Of a stretch of DNA of 45,282 nt, positions 16,889 to 26,327 are shown one piece after another. Under the pieces are notes generated by a model that had not been told where the DNA came from, did not search any database, and saw only the letters and a program-made list of their open reading frames with translations. Position 1 is the stretch's first letter. Every line of letters starts with the position of its first letter. A program made the position numbers and the translations under genes. The stretch is from Chromatiales bacterium (GTDB lineage: Bacteria; Pseudomonadota; Gammaproteobacteria; Steroidobacterales; Woeseiaceae), in NCBI GenBank assembly GCA_024679535.1, contig JAIBDF010000006.1, positions 1 to 45,282 of the forward strand, in the 5' to 3' direction.

Positions 16889-16933
16889 GACTATAGGCCG
16901 TGGCAATTAACTCTGTCGAGGGTATAGCGAGGT

Positions 16934-16949
16934 CACAGTGGCGACTGTG
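16934..16949. promoter_or_regulatory. CACAGT-GGCG-ACTGTG inverted repeat upstream of the peptide gene
   Basis: A perfect 6-bp inverted repeat with a 4-bp spacer lies in the 208-bp region between the outer-membrane gene and the microcin-like peptide gene. It could be an operator or a 5'-leader hairpin. No convincing -10/-35 pair was found near it. The rest of this intergenic region shows no other feature. Confidence 0.3.
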
Positions 16950-17096
16950 CGGTGCATCACAAGCTCGCCAATTTTGCCGGAATATGTCAAATCTGAATGC
17001 AATCCAGCATTTCATTGGCAGTCCTGCGCTATCTGCGGGCGTAGTTTGAGGCTGCGCAGGACGCGCACAAGCAAACGCTTCAAAAGGAGATTGAAA

Positions 17097-17291
17097 ATGC
17101 GTGAATTAACAATGAGTGAAATCGGGTTTGTATCGGGTGCCGGGGACGATTGTTCGGGCGGTGATTCAGGTGGCAACAACTATGGCGGAATCACTGACAC
17201 CAATTCAGTGGGTAAGGAGATCGTTGAGATCTACGAGGGGCTCGTTGCGGCGACTTCTCATATCATTGAACGAGTCGCGAACGCTTTGTAA
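17097..17291 (+). CDS. Microcin-like precursor peptide with double-glycine-type leader
   Basis: A 64-residue ORF with AAGGAG eight bases before the ATG. The N-terminus MRELTMSEIGFVSGA matches the class II microcin/colicin V leader pattern MRE[LI][TS]..[EQ][IL]..[VI]SG[AG], which C39-peptidase ABC exporters cleave after GG or GA. Cleavage after GA would give a 49-residue product starting GDDCSGGDSGGNNYGG and ending in a likely amphipathic helix (KEIVEIYEGLVAATSHIIER). It has one cysteine and no Ser-rich siderophore-microcin tail. A CPBP protease gene converges on it, eight bases away. No exporter is in the window. Bacteriocin activity is inference. Confidence 0.75.
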   Translation: MRELTMSEIGFVSGAGDDCSGGDSGGNNYGGITDTNSVGKEIVEIYEGLVAATSHIIERVANAL

Positions 17292-17298
17292 TAGCCGG

Positions 17299-18144
17299 TC
17301 ACCGGGGCGAATCTTCGCCCCGGTGCATTCCGGCCAGGATAATACCGATGGAGGTAACGCACGCGAGCAAGAGGACTAGTGCGGGAACAGCCGATTCCAC
17401 AACAGGAATATCGCTCGGATGGGGGTTCCACTGCCCCTGTAGACAGCGCCAGTCGATCTGAATTATTCCATTTATCGTCGCGTGAGTTAACAGCGAAGAC
17501 CAGAGGGATTTTGTGATCCGGAATTGGGTGCCGAACACCAGGCCTGCGAAGAACACGAAACCCCAATTTTCGGGGGGATGGAACACGGTAAAAATTGCTG
17601 CGGATCCGACGATGGCTATTCCAGACCCATAGCGATTCAAAGCCGATTGGACGAAACCACGGTGTACTACCTCTTCGATCAGGGGAACAAGGATCGCCAT
17701 GACCACGAATCCGATGATAATCACCTGTGGGTCGGGGCATTGAAACCTGAAAACTGGGCCGCTAACCAAAGCAGGATCGCGGTTGCCGTAGAGTCCCAGA
17801 GAAATGCCCGAGACCAGTTGGCACCACCAGGCAGCACGAAGCAATAGGCCAAGCGCAAGTGCACGAACTACAAATCGCACGTCGAGTACGGTGACGTCGA
17901 GACAGGACCTTATCCAGATGCTACTGGTGCGCCAAACGGGGAACAGAAGCAACAGCAGGATGGGGAAAGAGATCAGGTACGAAAGATCAGCAGCGAAAAG
18001 TTTATCCAGGTCATGGTCTCGCAACACGACCTGTAACCAGGAACGCAGTACCAGCGCGGTTGTAGACGCCACCAGAACGGCGATGACAATTATCTTGGTT
18101 GGGCGGTTGTGTCGCACCTGGCAATGCTGACGAACCGACGCCAA
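17299..18144 (-). CDS. CPBP (CAAX/Abi) family intramembrane protease
   Basis: A 281-residue membrane protein with about seven to eight helices. The catalytic motifs of the family are present: EEVVHRGF (Glu157-Glu158, Arg162), His189 in FHPPEN, and His221/Asn225 in HATIN. CPBP proteins process CAAX proteins in eukaryotes; in bacteria they serve in bacteriocin self-immunity, peptide maturation or protein sorting. It faces a microcin-like peptide gene. The likely start is a TTG at 18144 with no clear ribosome binding site, GTG 18117 being the alternative. It lies 28 bp downstream of alkB on the same strand, so co-transcription with alkB is possible. Confidence 0.85.
   Translation of the reverse strand: MASVRQHCQVRHNRPTKIIVIAVLVASTTALVLRSWLQVVLRDHDLDKLFAADLSYLISFPILLLLLFPVWRTSSIWIRSCLDVTVLDVRFVVRALALGLLLRAAWWCQLVSGISLGLYGNRDPALVSGPVFRFQCPDPQVIIIGFVVMAILVPLIEEVVHRGFVQSALNRYGSGIAIVGSAAIFTVFHPPENWGFVFFAGLVFGTQFRITKSLWSSLLTHATINGIIQIDWRCLQGQWNPHPSDIPVVESAVPALVLLLACVTSIGIILAGMHRGEDSPR
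17301..17324. terminator. Bidirectional hairpin between peptide and CPBP genes
   Basis: ACCGGGGCGAA (17301-17311) and TTCGCCCCGGT (17314-17324) form a perfect 11-bp inverted repeat around TC. It lies ten bases after the peptide stop and overlaps the last codons of the convergent CPBP gene. There is no T-run on either strand, so termination efficiency is uncertain, but the stem is strong enough to protect a 3' end. Confidence 0.5.
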
Positions 18145-18172
18145 CCTGTCGCGTATCGAATAGGGTGAAAAA

Positions 18173-19390
18173 CTAAAGTTTCGGCAGATCCGTGAACGTC
18201 GGCTCGCGCATCTTTTCTCGTCCCCACTTCAGGAAGATCGAGGGTTTCGCGGCCGGGTCAATATTGACCTTGTCGAGATTGCCGGCGACATGCGGCAGCG
18301 CCATCAGGCGTGCGTCCATGATCATGAACCACAGCGAGGGCAAGTAGGCGAGCACGTACATGCCGAAGTATCCATTGGGCAGTTGCGGCACGTCCGGGAA
18401 ATGGCGCAGGGACTGGTAGCGACGCAAAGGATATGCATGATGATCAGAGTGCCGCTCGAGGTGAAACAGCACGAGGTTGCTGAGAATGAAATTGCAATTC
18501 CATGAGTGGTGGGGTGCGCAGCGCTCGTAACGCCCCTTCACCGTCTTTTCGCGCAACAGACCATAGTGTTCGATGTAGTTGGCACTGGTCAGTTGCCAGT
18601 AGGCCATGGCGTGATGGATGAGCAGGAAGGCGAGCGCAAGCCAGCCGAATACGGCAATGAGAATAACGGCGACCGCGACGCTGATCGCATACGACTGCAG
18701 AATCGGATTGCTGTAGTGCCACAAGGGTTTGTTTCGCGACGCGAGGCGCTCTCGCTCGATGGCCCATGCCCTGCGAAACGCCCCGGGTATCTCACGCCGT
18801 GCAAACTTGTAGATGCTTTCGCCCATGCGCGCGCTGGCTTCGTCTTCCGGCGTCGACACCAGCAGGTGATGGCCGCGATTATGGTCTACCGTAAAGTGAC
18901 CGTAAGCCGCGACAGCGAGGACGATTTTGGACAGCGTTCTTTCGGTTTTCGAGTTCTTGTGGCCGAGTTCATGACCGGTATTGATAGCAAGCCCCGCCGT
19001 CAGGCCTGCAATGGCTGCGAGTAGTACGAATGCCCACCAGCTTAATGGCTGGGTCAGTGCGTAGGCGGCGCAGCCAAACAGCGTGATGAAGTGCAGCGGG
19101 ACCACGACATAGGTCAGGCGGCGATAGAAGACATCCTGCTCGAGTTGCATGATGACTTCTTCGGGCGGATTGTTCGTGTCCTCTCCTATGACCCAGTCGA
19201 GTGCGGGAGTGAGCAGGTAGTAGGTCAGGAAGGGAAGAAGAAACCAGAGCTCGTTGCCGCTGGCCGCGTGCAGCGCAACGGGAACAAGTGCCTGCAGTGG
19301 AAAGAGCACTGACAGCAACCAGAACCAACGTTTGCGATCGACGTAGTGAATCGCCTGCCCATCTTTCGCAACGCCCGTGTAGCCCTTCAT
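18173..19390 (-). CDS. alkB: Alkane 1-monooxygenase (AlkB-type)
   Basis: AlkB is a membrane di-iron enzyme that hydroxylates the terminal carbon of medium-chain n-alkanes, using electrons from rubredoxin. The 405-residue protein has the full set of signatures: HELGHK (140-145), HNRGHH (170-175), NYIEHYGL (271-278) and LERHSDHH (311-318), with about six transmembrane helices. The third box has LERHSDHH where LQRHSDHH is usual. AAGGAGG nine bases upstream selects ATG 19390 over TTG 19396. No rubredoxin or rubredoxin reductase is nearby. The divergent neighbour is a cytochrome c. Confidence 0.93.
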   Translation of the reverse strand: MKGYTGVAKDGQAIHYVDRKRWFWLLSVLFPLQALVPVALHAASGNELWFLLPFLTYYLLTPALDWVIGEDTNNPPEEVIMQLEQDVFYRRLTYVVVPLHFITLFGCAAYALTQPLSWWAFVLLAAIAGLTAGLAINTGHELGHKNSKTERTLSKIVLAVAAYGHFTVDHNRGHHLLVSTPEDEASARMGESIYKFARREIPGAFRRAWAIERERLASRNKPLWHYSNPILQSYAISVAVAVILIAVFGWLALAFLLIHHAMAYWQLTSANYIEHYGLLREKTVKGRYERCAPHHSWNCNFILSNLVLFHLERHSDHHAYPLRRYQSLRHFPDVPQLPNGYFGMYVLAYLPSLWFMIMDARLMALPHVAGNLDKVNIDPAAKPSIFLKWGREKMREPTFTDLPKL

Positions 19391-19595
19391 TCGCAAGCTC
19401 CTCCTTAGCCGCGCTGATTATCCATGGAATCCCTCGGGAAACCAAAGAGATGCCTGAATTGGTGTCGAGTATTTATACAATTTGCCGAGCCCCGCACGAT
19501 GCCTGCCGATAAAAAGGCCCGCAAATCAAATTGATGCAGCCTTGGTACGCAAATTGCTCTATATTTATTACTGGCAAACGCTTTGAGGGTTGGCA

Positions 19596-20099
19596 TTGAG
19601 GGAATACTTCAGGCTGCTGGCAGTCGCTGCCGCTGTGCTATTGATCGCTGGCTGTGGCAAATCAAACGAAGAAACCGGGACCGAGTCAGGCACGGCTCCA
19701 CTTCCCACTGCTGCGATGCTGGGCGAACAAGTTGTCCTGTCGGCAGAGGAATATCTGGCTGCCGCGCCTTACAGCGAGGCGGATCGGTCGCGAGGCGAGA
19801 GGCAGGCGCAGATATGCAAAGCCTGCCACAGCCTCGACCGGAACGGGCCAAACATGATCGGTCCGGCGCTGCATGGGTTCTTCGGTACACAAGTCGGTTC
19901 GCGCAGTGGCTTTGAGTATTCTGCGGTCATGCACAACGCCGATTTCGTTTGGACGCCCGAGGCACTAAATGCCTGGCTGGCACAGCCCGGACGGTTCCTG
20001 CCAGGGAACCGAATGACGTTTGCCGGGGTGCTAAGGCAAAGTGACAGGGATGACCTGATTGCCTATTTGCTCGCTGCACAGACGGACAACGGTAACTAA
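19596..20099 (+). CDS. Class I cytochrome c lipoprotein
   Basis: A 167-residue protein with a lipoprotein signal (LLAVAAAVLLIAGC, Cys20). An acidic, Thr-rich linker of about 40 residues follows, then one heme-c domain with CKACH (74-78), NMIGPALHGFFG and an axial-ligand Met140 in PGNRMTFAG. This is the mitochondrial-type cytochrome c pattern. It starts at TTG 19596 with GAGGG six bases upstream; TTG 19590 is an alternative. It would act as a membrane-tethered electron carrier in the periplasm. It is divergent from alkB. The partner oxidase or reductase is unknown. Confidence 0.88.
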   Translation: MREYFRLLAVAAAVLLIAGCGKSNEETGTESGTAPLPTAAMLGEQVVLSAEEYLAAAPYSEADRSRGERQAQICKACHSLDRNGPNMIGPALHGFFGTQVGSRSGFEYSAVMHNADFVWTPEALNAWLAQPGRFLPGNRMTFAGVLRQSDRDDLIAYLLAAQTDNGN

Positions 20100-20118
20100 A
20101 GGGATAGATACAGACAGC

Positions 20119-20580
20119 ATGGATGCCAGTGCAGCAACTCTGAGGTCACGCCGCAGCGCAGACCGGCGCGAATTTTCATGGCGTACCGTCGTCTACGGCT
20201 TTGCATTGTCGCGTCGCCATGCACATCGCCGCACAGCGGATAGCGACGCCATCTTCCTGGACTGGCACCACCCCTGGCTGTTTTTCCTTGCAACCGGAAC
20301 CATGCTGCTGTCCTGTGCCGATGCTTTCCTGACCCTCCAACTCATGGATCGGGGGATGATCGAGGCGAATCCGTTCATGAATGCCGTTATGGCTCACGGC
20401 ACAGTGTTTTTCACGAGCACAAAACTCGCGATGACGGCATTTGGCATTTTCGTCCTGGTGTTCCTGGCCAAAGCCCGCTTTATGAATCGCCTGCGGACGG
20501 GCCTTTTCCTGACGATGTTCTTCACGTTTTACTGCTGCCTGGTCTGCTACGAACTGGTCAGTTTGTTCAGGATATCGTAG
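20119..20580 (+). CDS. DUF5658-like small membrane protein
   Basis: A 153-residue protein. A basic N-terminal half (RSRRSADRREFSWRT, then SRRHAHRRTADS) precedes three hydrophobic helices. Helix 1 contains SCADAFLTLQLMDRGMIEANPFMN, the D-x-x-x-T-L followed by ExNP pattern of DUF5658. ATG 20119 is chosen as the start; a start at 20059 would overlap the cytochrome gene. It is 19 bp downstream of the cytochrome c gene and is followed by a strong intrinsic terminator, so the two genes form a short transcription unit. No function is known for DUF5658. Confidence 0.7.
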   Translation: MDASAATLRSRRSADRREFSWRTVVYGFALSRRHAHRRTADSDAIFLDWHHPWLFFLATGTMLLSCADAFLTLQLMDRGMIEANPFMNAVMAHGTVFFTSTKLAMTAFGIFVLVFLAKARFMNRLRTGLFLTMFFTFYCCLVCYELVSLFRIS

Positions 20581-20610
20581 CGGGAATTGCCTGCGCTTGC
20601 GGATTCCCCT

Positions 20611-20647
20611 AAAGGGGCGCTTGGGATACACTAGCGCCCCTTTTTTT
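20611..20647 (+). terminator. Rho-independent terminator
   Basis: AAAGGGGCGC (20611-20620) pairs perfectly with GCGCCCCTTT (20634-20643) across a 13-nt loop, followed by a T-run to 20647. It ends the cytochrome c/DUF5658 unit and separates it from sucA. Confidence 0.9.
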
Positions 20648-20705
20648 GGCCCGGCCACAAGCGCAACACGAAGACAGGCAGCAGGCATCTTAAGCCTTTA
20701 AAATA

Positions 20706-23585
20706 ATGAGCAATTCTCTAAAGGAACAACTCGCTTCCACGCCCCTGTTTGGTGCTAATGCCGGTGCTGTGGAGCGCCTGTACGAACGGTATCTCGAGGA
20801 TCCCGCCGCCGTACCTGCAGGATGGCGAGAGTATTTTGAGTCACTGGGCGACACGGATGCCGAGGTCGTACACTCCAGAATTCGCGACGAATTGCTGGCC
20901 GAGGCCCGCGCGGGACGACGTATCGGCAAGCTGACGACGCGCAGCGCCGGCAAGCCGGTGACGCCGGGCGAGAAACAGGCGGCTGTGTCGCGATTGATCC
21001 AGGTTTATAGCCTGCGTGGCCACCAGATAGCCGATATTGATCCGCTTCAGATCATGGACCGGCGCATGCCCGGGGTACTCAAACTCGACTATCTCGGCCT
21101 GACAGAAGCCGACATGGATACCGAGTTCTTCACGGGCGGGCTGGCCGGGATCGTGAATGAACGCATGAAGCTGTGCGATATTCTGGATCTGCTCAAGTCG
21201 ATTTATTGCGGCAAGATCGGCGCCGAGTTTGCCCACATCTCGCGGGCGCGTGAGCGCCTGTGGTTGCGCCGACATTTCGAAAAAGGTGCGGCAGCCGATA
21301 GTCTGAGCGACGAGGAACGCCTTTGGACGCTCGAGCAGCTGACGAGTGCCGAGGGCATTGAGCGCTACCTGCACACGCGGTACGTCGGCCAGAAACGGTT
21401 TTCGCTGGAAGGTGGCGAAAGCCTTATTCCCATGCTCGACGACATCATTCAGCAGGGTGGATCGTCGGGGATTCGCGAAATCGTTATCGGTATGGCGCAT
21501 CGGGGACGTATCAACGTGCTCGTCAATATCCTGGGCAAGTCGCCCGAGGAGCTGTTTGAGGAGTTCGAGGGCAACTTTGACCTGGACGAACTGCGCGGCT
21601 CAGGTGACGTCAAGTATCACAAGGGCTTTTCGGCGGATATGAAAACCCCGGGCGGCAACGTGCACATCGCCCTGGCGTTCAATCCATCGCATCTCGAGAT
21701 CGTGAATCCCGTGGTTGAAGGCTCGGTACGCGCGCGCCAGCAGCGGCGTGGTGATCTGGAGCGTCAGGAAGTATTGCCGGTGCTGATTCATGGTGACGCG
21801 GCCTTTGCGGGCCAGGGCGTTGTCACCGAGACCTTCCAGATGTCGCAGACGAACGGCTTCCGGACCGGCGGCACTGTGCATATCGTGATCAATAACCAGA
21901 TTGGATTTACGACCAGCCGTCCGTCCGATGCGCGCTCTACGGACTACTGTTCCGATGTGGCCAAGATGATTGAGGCACCCATCTTCCATGTAAATAGTGA
22001 TGATCCGGAAGCGGTGCTGTTTGTCACGCGACTCGCACTGCAGTACCGGCAAAAATTCCGTAAGGATGTGGTCATTGATCTCGTGTGTTACCGACGCCAC
22101 GGGCACAACGAGGCGGACGAGCCGTCTGCGACGCAGCCGATCATGTACGGGCGTATTAAAGGCCATAAAACGACTCGTGAGCTGTACGCCAGTCGCCTCG
22201 AGGCGGCGGGTGTTATCGACGCAACGACGGCCGCCGGACTACAGGAAGGCTATCGTGATCGCCTTGACCGGGGCGAACCTGTGCCGAAGTCGAGTCTCGG
22301 TATGATCGGCAATGAATACACGGTTGACTGGTCACCTTACACGCACACGGAGTGGGACGAACCGGCCGACACAACGATCAGCCCGGCGACGGTCGCAAGC
22401 CTGGGAGCGGCAATTACCCATGTCCCGGCGGACGTGCGGCCGCACGGGCGCGTGCAGCGCATCATGAATGACCGCGTCAAGATGGTGTCTGGCGAAATGG
22501 AGATGGACTGGGGTTTCGCCGAGACCATGGCGTACGCTTCACTCCTGAATGAAGGCCACACGGTGCGGCTGGTCGGTCAGGACAGCGGTCGCGGTACGTT
22601 CTTCCACCGTCATGCGGTGTTGCACAACCAGGTGAATACCCGCGAGTACATTCCGCTGGAGCACATTGTCGAACGAACCAATGCGTTTCGTGTCATCGAT
22701 TCGTTTCTGTCAGAAGAAGCCGTACTTGGATTCGAATATGGCTACGCCAGTACCGCGCCGGATACCCTGGTCATCTGGGAAGGGCAGTTCGGTGACTTCG
22801 TGAACGGCGCGCAGGTTGTGATCGACCAGTTCATCAGTTCCGGCGAAGCCAAGTGGGGCCGTCTGTGCGGCTTGACGCTGTTCCTGCCACACGGCTATGA
22901 AGGCCAGGGGCCGGAGCATTCTTCGGCGCGCCTCGAACGATTCCTGCAGCTGTGTGCCGAGAACAACATGCAGGTGTGCATCCCCTCAACGCCGGCGCAA
23001 ATGTTTCACATGCTGCGGCGCCAGCATGTGCGCAAATTCCGGAAGCCGCTCATCGTGTTGACACCGAAGAGCCTGCTGCGCCACAAGATGTCGGTCTCTG
23101 CCCTTACAGAACTGTCGAGTGGTCGTTTTGAACCGATCATTCCGGAGATTGAGGCGATTGATGTCAAAAAGACGAGACGTCTCGTCTTCTGCAGCGGCAA
23201 GGTGTACTACGACCTGCTTGAAGCGCGTGAGGTTAACGGCATTGATGACATCGCCATAATTCGTATCGAACAGTTGTACCCGTTCCCAATTTCGGAGTAC
23301 GCCGAAATAACGGCGCAGTACAGCCACGCCGAAGAGATTGTGTGGTGTCAGGAAGAGCCGCTCAATCAGGGTGCGTGGTACCAGATCAAACATCGCCTGC
23401 AGGAACCGCTCGGCGATAAGCAACAACTCTATTACGCGGGACGTCCGGGCGCAGCCGCTCCGGCTTCCGGCATTTTCAAAGTTCACCTGCAGCAGCAGCA
23501 TGCGCTGGTCGAAGCCGCCCTCGATATCAGTACCGAGGCGAGCAAAGTCCGCAAGCCTGAAAAAACCAAACGGAAAACAACATGA
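20706..23585 (+). CDS. sucA: 2-oxoglutarate dehydrogenase E1 component
   Basis: E1 is the thiamine-diphosphate decarboxylase of the 2-oxoglutarate dehydrogenase complex in the TCA cycle. The 959-residue protein starts with the family N-terminus (E2-interaction segment). It then has [31 protein letters not shown] and INNQIGFTT (the ThDP-binding GD...NN pattern) and [18 protein letters not shown]. The transketolase-like pyrimidine domain includes [12 protein letters not shown]. Length matches E. coli SucA closely. No strong Shine-Dalgarno is seen before the ATG. The stop overlaps sucB by four bases. Confidence 0.98.
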   Translation: MSNSLKEQLASTPLFGANAGAVERLYERYLEDPAAVPAGWREYFESLGDTDAEVVHSRIRDELLAEARAGRRIGKLTTRSAGKPVTPGEKQAAVSRLIQVYSLRGHQIADIDPLQIMDRRMPGVLKLDYLGLTEADMDTEFFTGGLAGIVNERMKLCDILDLLKSIYCGKIGAEFAHISRARERLWLRRHFEKGAAADSLSDEERLWTLEQLTSAEGIERYLHTRYVGQKRFSLEGGESLIPMLDDIIQQGGSSGIREIVIGMAHRGRINVLVNILGKSPEELFEEFEGNFDLDELRGSGDVKYHKGFSADMKTPGGNVHIALAFNPSHLEIVNPVVEGSVRARQQRRGDLERQEVLPVLIHGDAAFAGQGVVTETFQMSQTNGFRTGGTVHIVINNQIGFTTSRPSDARSTDYCSDVAKMIEAPIFHVNSDDPEAVLFVTRLALQYRQKFRKDVVIDLVCYRRHGHNEADEPSATQPIMYGRIKGHKTTRELYASRLEAAGVIDATTAAGLQEGYRDRLDRGEPVPKSSLGMIGNEYTVDWSPYTHTEWDEPADTTISPATVASLGAAITHVPADVRPHGRVQRIMNDRVKMVSGEMEMDWGFAETMAYASLLNEGHTVRLVGQDSGRGTFFHRHAVLHNQVNTREYIPLEHIVERTNAFRVIDSFLSEEAVLGFEYGYASTAPDTLVIWEGQFGDFVNGAQVVIDQFISSGEAKWGRLCGLTLFLPHGYEGQGPEHSSARLERFLQLCAENNMQVCIPSTPAQMFHMLRRQHVRKFRKPLIVLTPKSLLRHKMSVSALTELSSGRFEPIIPEIEAIDVKKTRRLVFCSGKVYYDLLEAREVNGIDDIAIIRIEQLYPFPISEYAEITAQYSHAEEIVWCQEEPLNQGAWYQIKHRLQEPLGDKQQLYYAGRPGAAAPASGIFKVHLQQQHALVEAALDISTEASKVRKPEKTKRKTT

Positions 23586-24796
23586 CCATTGAGATAAAGG
23601 TACCGCCTTTACCTGAATCCGTATCGGATGCAACGCTCGTCGCCTGGCACAAGAACGTAGGCGAAGGCGTTGCGCGCGATGAAAACCTTGTCGACCTCGA
23701 GACCGACAAGGTCGTACTCGAGGTCCCGGCACCCGCGGCCGGCACGATCGCGAAAATCGTGGTCGAAGACGGCGCGACGGTTGTCGCCGGCGACGTGCTC
23801 GCAATTCTCGAGGAAGGGGAGGTAGCTGTAGCTGCGCCCTCGACAGCCGAGAAAGCGGAGAGAAAAGCCGCACCTGCACCGAAGGAATCAAAAGGTCCCG
23901 TGAAAACGAGCCCGGCCGTGCGTCGTCTGCTGGACGAGCATGACCTGGATGCTACCGTCGTCATGGGTTCTGGAAAAGATGGCCGTATTACCAAAGCCGA
24001 TGTCATGGCGTTCCTCAAGTCTGACTCCAGCGGTGATGTGACGCCTAGCGACACGGCACCGGCAGCTGGTGTTGAAGTCTTGTCAGAGGGCCTGATACGC
24101 GAGGAAAAGCGTGTACCGATGACGCGTCTGCGCGCGCGTATTGCAGAACGGCTGGTGGAAGCACAGCAGACCGCTGCGATGCTGACGACGTTCAACGAAG
24201 TGGATCTCACCGAAGTCATGGCGCTGCGCAAACGCTACCGTGACGAATTCGAAAAAGCGCACGGTGTGCGCCTTGGTTTCATGTCGTTCTTTGCGAAGGC
24301 CGCGGTTGAAGCGCTGAAAAAGTTCCCCGTAGTGAACGCCTCAGTGGAAGATAACGACATCATCTATCACAACTACTATGACATCGGCGTTGCTGTATCC
24401 AGCGATCGCGGGCTCATGGTTCCCGTCATTCGAGATGTCGACCAGATGAGCTTTGCGGATTTTGAAGGTGCGCTGACCGATATGGCGAAGAAGGCACAGG
24501 ACGGCAGCATCGGCATGGATGATCTGACCGGCGGCACCTTTACGATCACCAACGGGGGCATCTTCGGTTCGATGATGTCGACGCCTATTCTCAATCAGCC
24601 ACAGAGCGCCATCCTCGGTATGCACTCGATCCAGCAGCGGCCGATGGTCGTCGACGGTGAAATCGCCGCGCGACCCATGATGTACCTGGCGGTGACGTAC
24701 GACCATCGCATCATTGATGGCAAGGAAGCCGTGCAGTTCCTGGTTTCGATCAAGGAACAGCTTGAAGACCCGTCCCGCCTGCTGTTGCAGGTCTGA
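23582..24796 (+). CDS. sucB: Dihydrolipoyllysine-residue succinyltransferase (E2)
   Basis: E2 transfers the succinyl group from E1 to CoA through its lipoyl arm. The 404-residue protein has one lipoyl domain with [10 protein letters not shown] (lipoyl Lys43). An Ala/Lys-rich linker and an E1/E3-binding domain ([14 protein letters not shown], then [12 protein letters not shown], about 105-140) follow. The acyltransferase core ends with the catalytic His in [15 protein letters not shown]. It overlaps sucA by ATGA and precedes lpd by 31 bp, the standard operon order. Confidence 0.98.
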   Translation: MTIEIKVPPLPESVSDATLVAWHKNVGEGVARDENLVDLETDKVVLEVPAPAAGTIAKIVVEDGATVVAGDVLAILEEGEVAVAAPSTAEKAERKAAPAPKESKGPVKTSPAVRRLLDEHDLDATVVMGSGKDGRITKADVMAFLKSDSSGDVTPSDTAPAAGVEVLSEGLIREEKRVPMTRLRARIAERLVEAQQTAAMLTTFNEVDLTEVMALRKRYRDEFEKAHGVRLGFMSFFAKAAVEALKKFPVVNASVEDNDIIYHNYYDIGVAVSSDRGLMVPVIRDVDQMSFADFEGALTDMAKKAQDGSIGMDDLTGGTFTITNGGIFGSMMSTPILNQPQSAILGMHSIQQRPMVVDGEIAARPMMYLAVTYDHRIIDGKEAVQFLVSIKEQLEDPSRLLLQV

Positions 24797-24827
24797 GCAG
24801 ACAACCGGTTACAGGAAGCAGATTCAC

Positions 24828-26255
24828 ATGAGCAGAAGTTTCGACGTAGTTGTTATTGGTGCCGGCCCCGCGGGTTATATCGCAGCCATTCGCGCAGCGC
24901 AGCATGGCAAGACAGTTGCCTGCATCGACGAGTGGCAGAACAAGGATGGCAAGAACGCATTCGGCGGCACCTGCCTCAATGCGGGCTGTATCCCTTCCAA
25001 GGCGCTCCTTGAATCGTCCGAGCTGTATCATCGTGCCGGGCATGAGTTCAAGAAACACGGCATCAAGACCGGTGGCGTCGAGATGGACATCGAGGCGATG
25101 CAGAAGCGTCGCGCGAGTATCGTAAGGCAACTTACCGGCGGCATCGCCGGTTTGTTCAAGGCCAACAAGGTCGAGGGGCTGGTTGGGCACGGCAAGCTAC
25201 TGAGGAACAAGCAGGTCGAGTTCACACCGGTTAAAGGTGATAAGGAAATCATCTCTGCGGAACACATCGTCCTTGCATCGGGATCCGAACCGATCGAATT
25301 GCCTATCGCAAAGTTCGATAATGAGCGCATCATGGATTCCTGGGACGCACTCGAATTGGACGCTGTCCCCGCAACGCTGGGCGTTGTCGGTGCGGGTGTA
25401 ATCGGGCTTGAATTGGGCAGCGTCTGGGCTCGCCTGGGCTCAAAGGTCACGATCCTCGAAGCGATGGATGATTTCCTGTTCATGGCCGACCGCGATGTGG
25501 CAAAAGTCGCGGCGGGCGATTTCAAGAAACAGGGCCTTGATATCCAGCTTGGCGCGAAAGTCTCGAAGGCAACCGCCAGCAAGAAGGGCGTCAAGGTCGA
25601 TTACGAAAACAAAGACGGTACTCAGTCGATCGAAGTCGAAAAACTTGTCGTTGCAGTCGGTCGACGGCCGGTAACGACTGGATTGTTTGCGGATGACGCA
25701 GGCATCCAGCTCGACGAGCGTGGCTTTATTGTGGTTGATGATGAATGCAGAACAAGGGTGAAGGGTGTGTATGCAGTCGGTGATTGTGTGCGCGGCCCCA
25801 TGCTTGCGCACAAGGGATCGGAAGAGGGTGTCATGGTCGCCGATCTGATTGCCGGTGAGATTGCCGAGATGAACTACGACGTGATCCCATCGGTGCTCTA
25901 TACCAGTCCAGAGATTGCCTGGGCAGGTAAGACTGAAGCCGAGGTGAAGGAAAGCGGTGTTGACTATAAGACGGGCCAGTTCCCGTTCATGGCCAGTGGT
26001 CGCGCAAAAGCCATGGAGCAGACTTCAGGTTTCGTGAAGATCATTTCATCCAAAGAGGATGATGAGATTCTCGGCGTGCACATCGTGGGTCCGATGGCAG
26101 GCGAACTGATTTCGGAAGCGGTTCTCGCACTCGAGTTCTCGGCAAGTACAGAAGATATTCAGCGCACAATTCACGCCCACCCATCCCTCGCCGAGGCGGT
26201 CCATGAAGCCGCTCTCGCCGTCGACAACAAGGCGCTGAATTTCCCTAACCGCTAG
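24828..26255 (+). CDS. lpdA: Dihydrolipoyl dehydrogenase (E3)
   Basis: E3 reoxidises the dihydrolipoyl group of E2 with FAD and NAD. The 475-residue protein has the FAD-binding GAGPAGYIAA (11-20). The redox-active disulfide is Cys49 and Cys54 in GGTCLNAGCIPSK, and the NAD-binding motif is VVGAGVIGLELGSVW. The C-terminal catalytic His-Glu pair is in HAHPSLAEAVHEAAL. AGGAAG upstream selects ATG 24828; a longer frame would overlap sucB. It may also serve pyruvate dehydrogenase and the glycine cleavage system. Confidence 0.98.
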   Translation: MSRSFDVVVIGAGPAGYIAAIRAAQHGKTVACIDEWQNKDGKNAFGGTCLNAGCIPSKALLESSELYHRAGHEFKKHGIKTGGVEMDIEAMQKRRASIVRQLTGGIAGLFKANKVEGLVGHGKLLRNKQVEFTPVKGDKEIISAEHIVLASGSEPIELPIAKFDNERIMDSWDALELDAVPATLGVVGAGVIGLELGSVWARLGSKVTILEAMDDFLFMADRDVAKVAAGDFKKQGLDIQLGAKVSKATASKKGVKVDYENKDGTQSIEVEKLVVAVGRRPVTTGLFADDAGIQLDERGFIVVDDECRTRVKGVYAVGDCVRGPMLAHKGSEEGVMVADLIAGEIAEMNYDVIPSVLYTSPEIAWAGKTEAEVKESGVDYKTGQFPFMASGRAKAMEQTSGFVKIISSKEDDEILGVHIVGPMAGELISEAVLALEFSASTEDIQRTIHAHPSLAEAVHEAALAVDNKALNFPNR

Positions 26256-26265
26256 GATTCCAGAA

Positions 26266-26289
26266 GGGAAGGCATGGCGTGCCATTCCC
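26266..26289. terminator. Putative hairpin terminator between lpdA and the symporter gene
   Basis: GGGAA-GGCA (26266-26274) pairs with TGCC-a-TTCCC (26280-26289), nine pairs with a one-base bulge and a 5-nt loop. It lies between two convergent genes. The following bases are pyrimidine-rich (TCCCTTTGTCC) but not a clean T-run. Confidence 0.5.
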
Positions 26290-26327
26290 TCCCTTTGTCC
26301 CGGACACGCTAGCCGCGCTCGACTGTA

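Noticed and set aside
17097..17291. Siderophore-type (class IIb) microcin
   Set aside because: The leader fits, but the Ser/Gly-rich C-terminal attachment tail and the mceC/D/I/J-like modification genes are absent.
22986..23891. Long open frame of about 300 codons on the minus strand
   Set aside because: It lies antisense to sucA and sucB, is rich in Arg and Leu runs typical of an antisense shadow, and shows no domain; the plus-strand genes are unmistakable.
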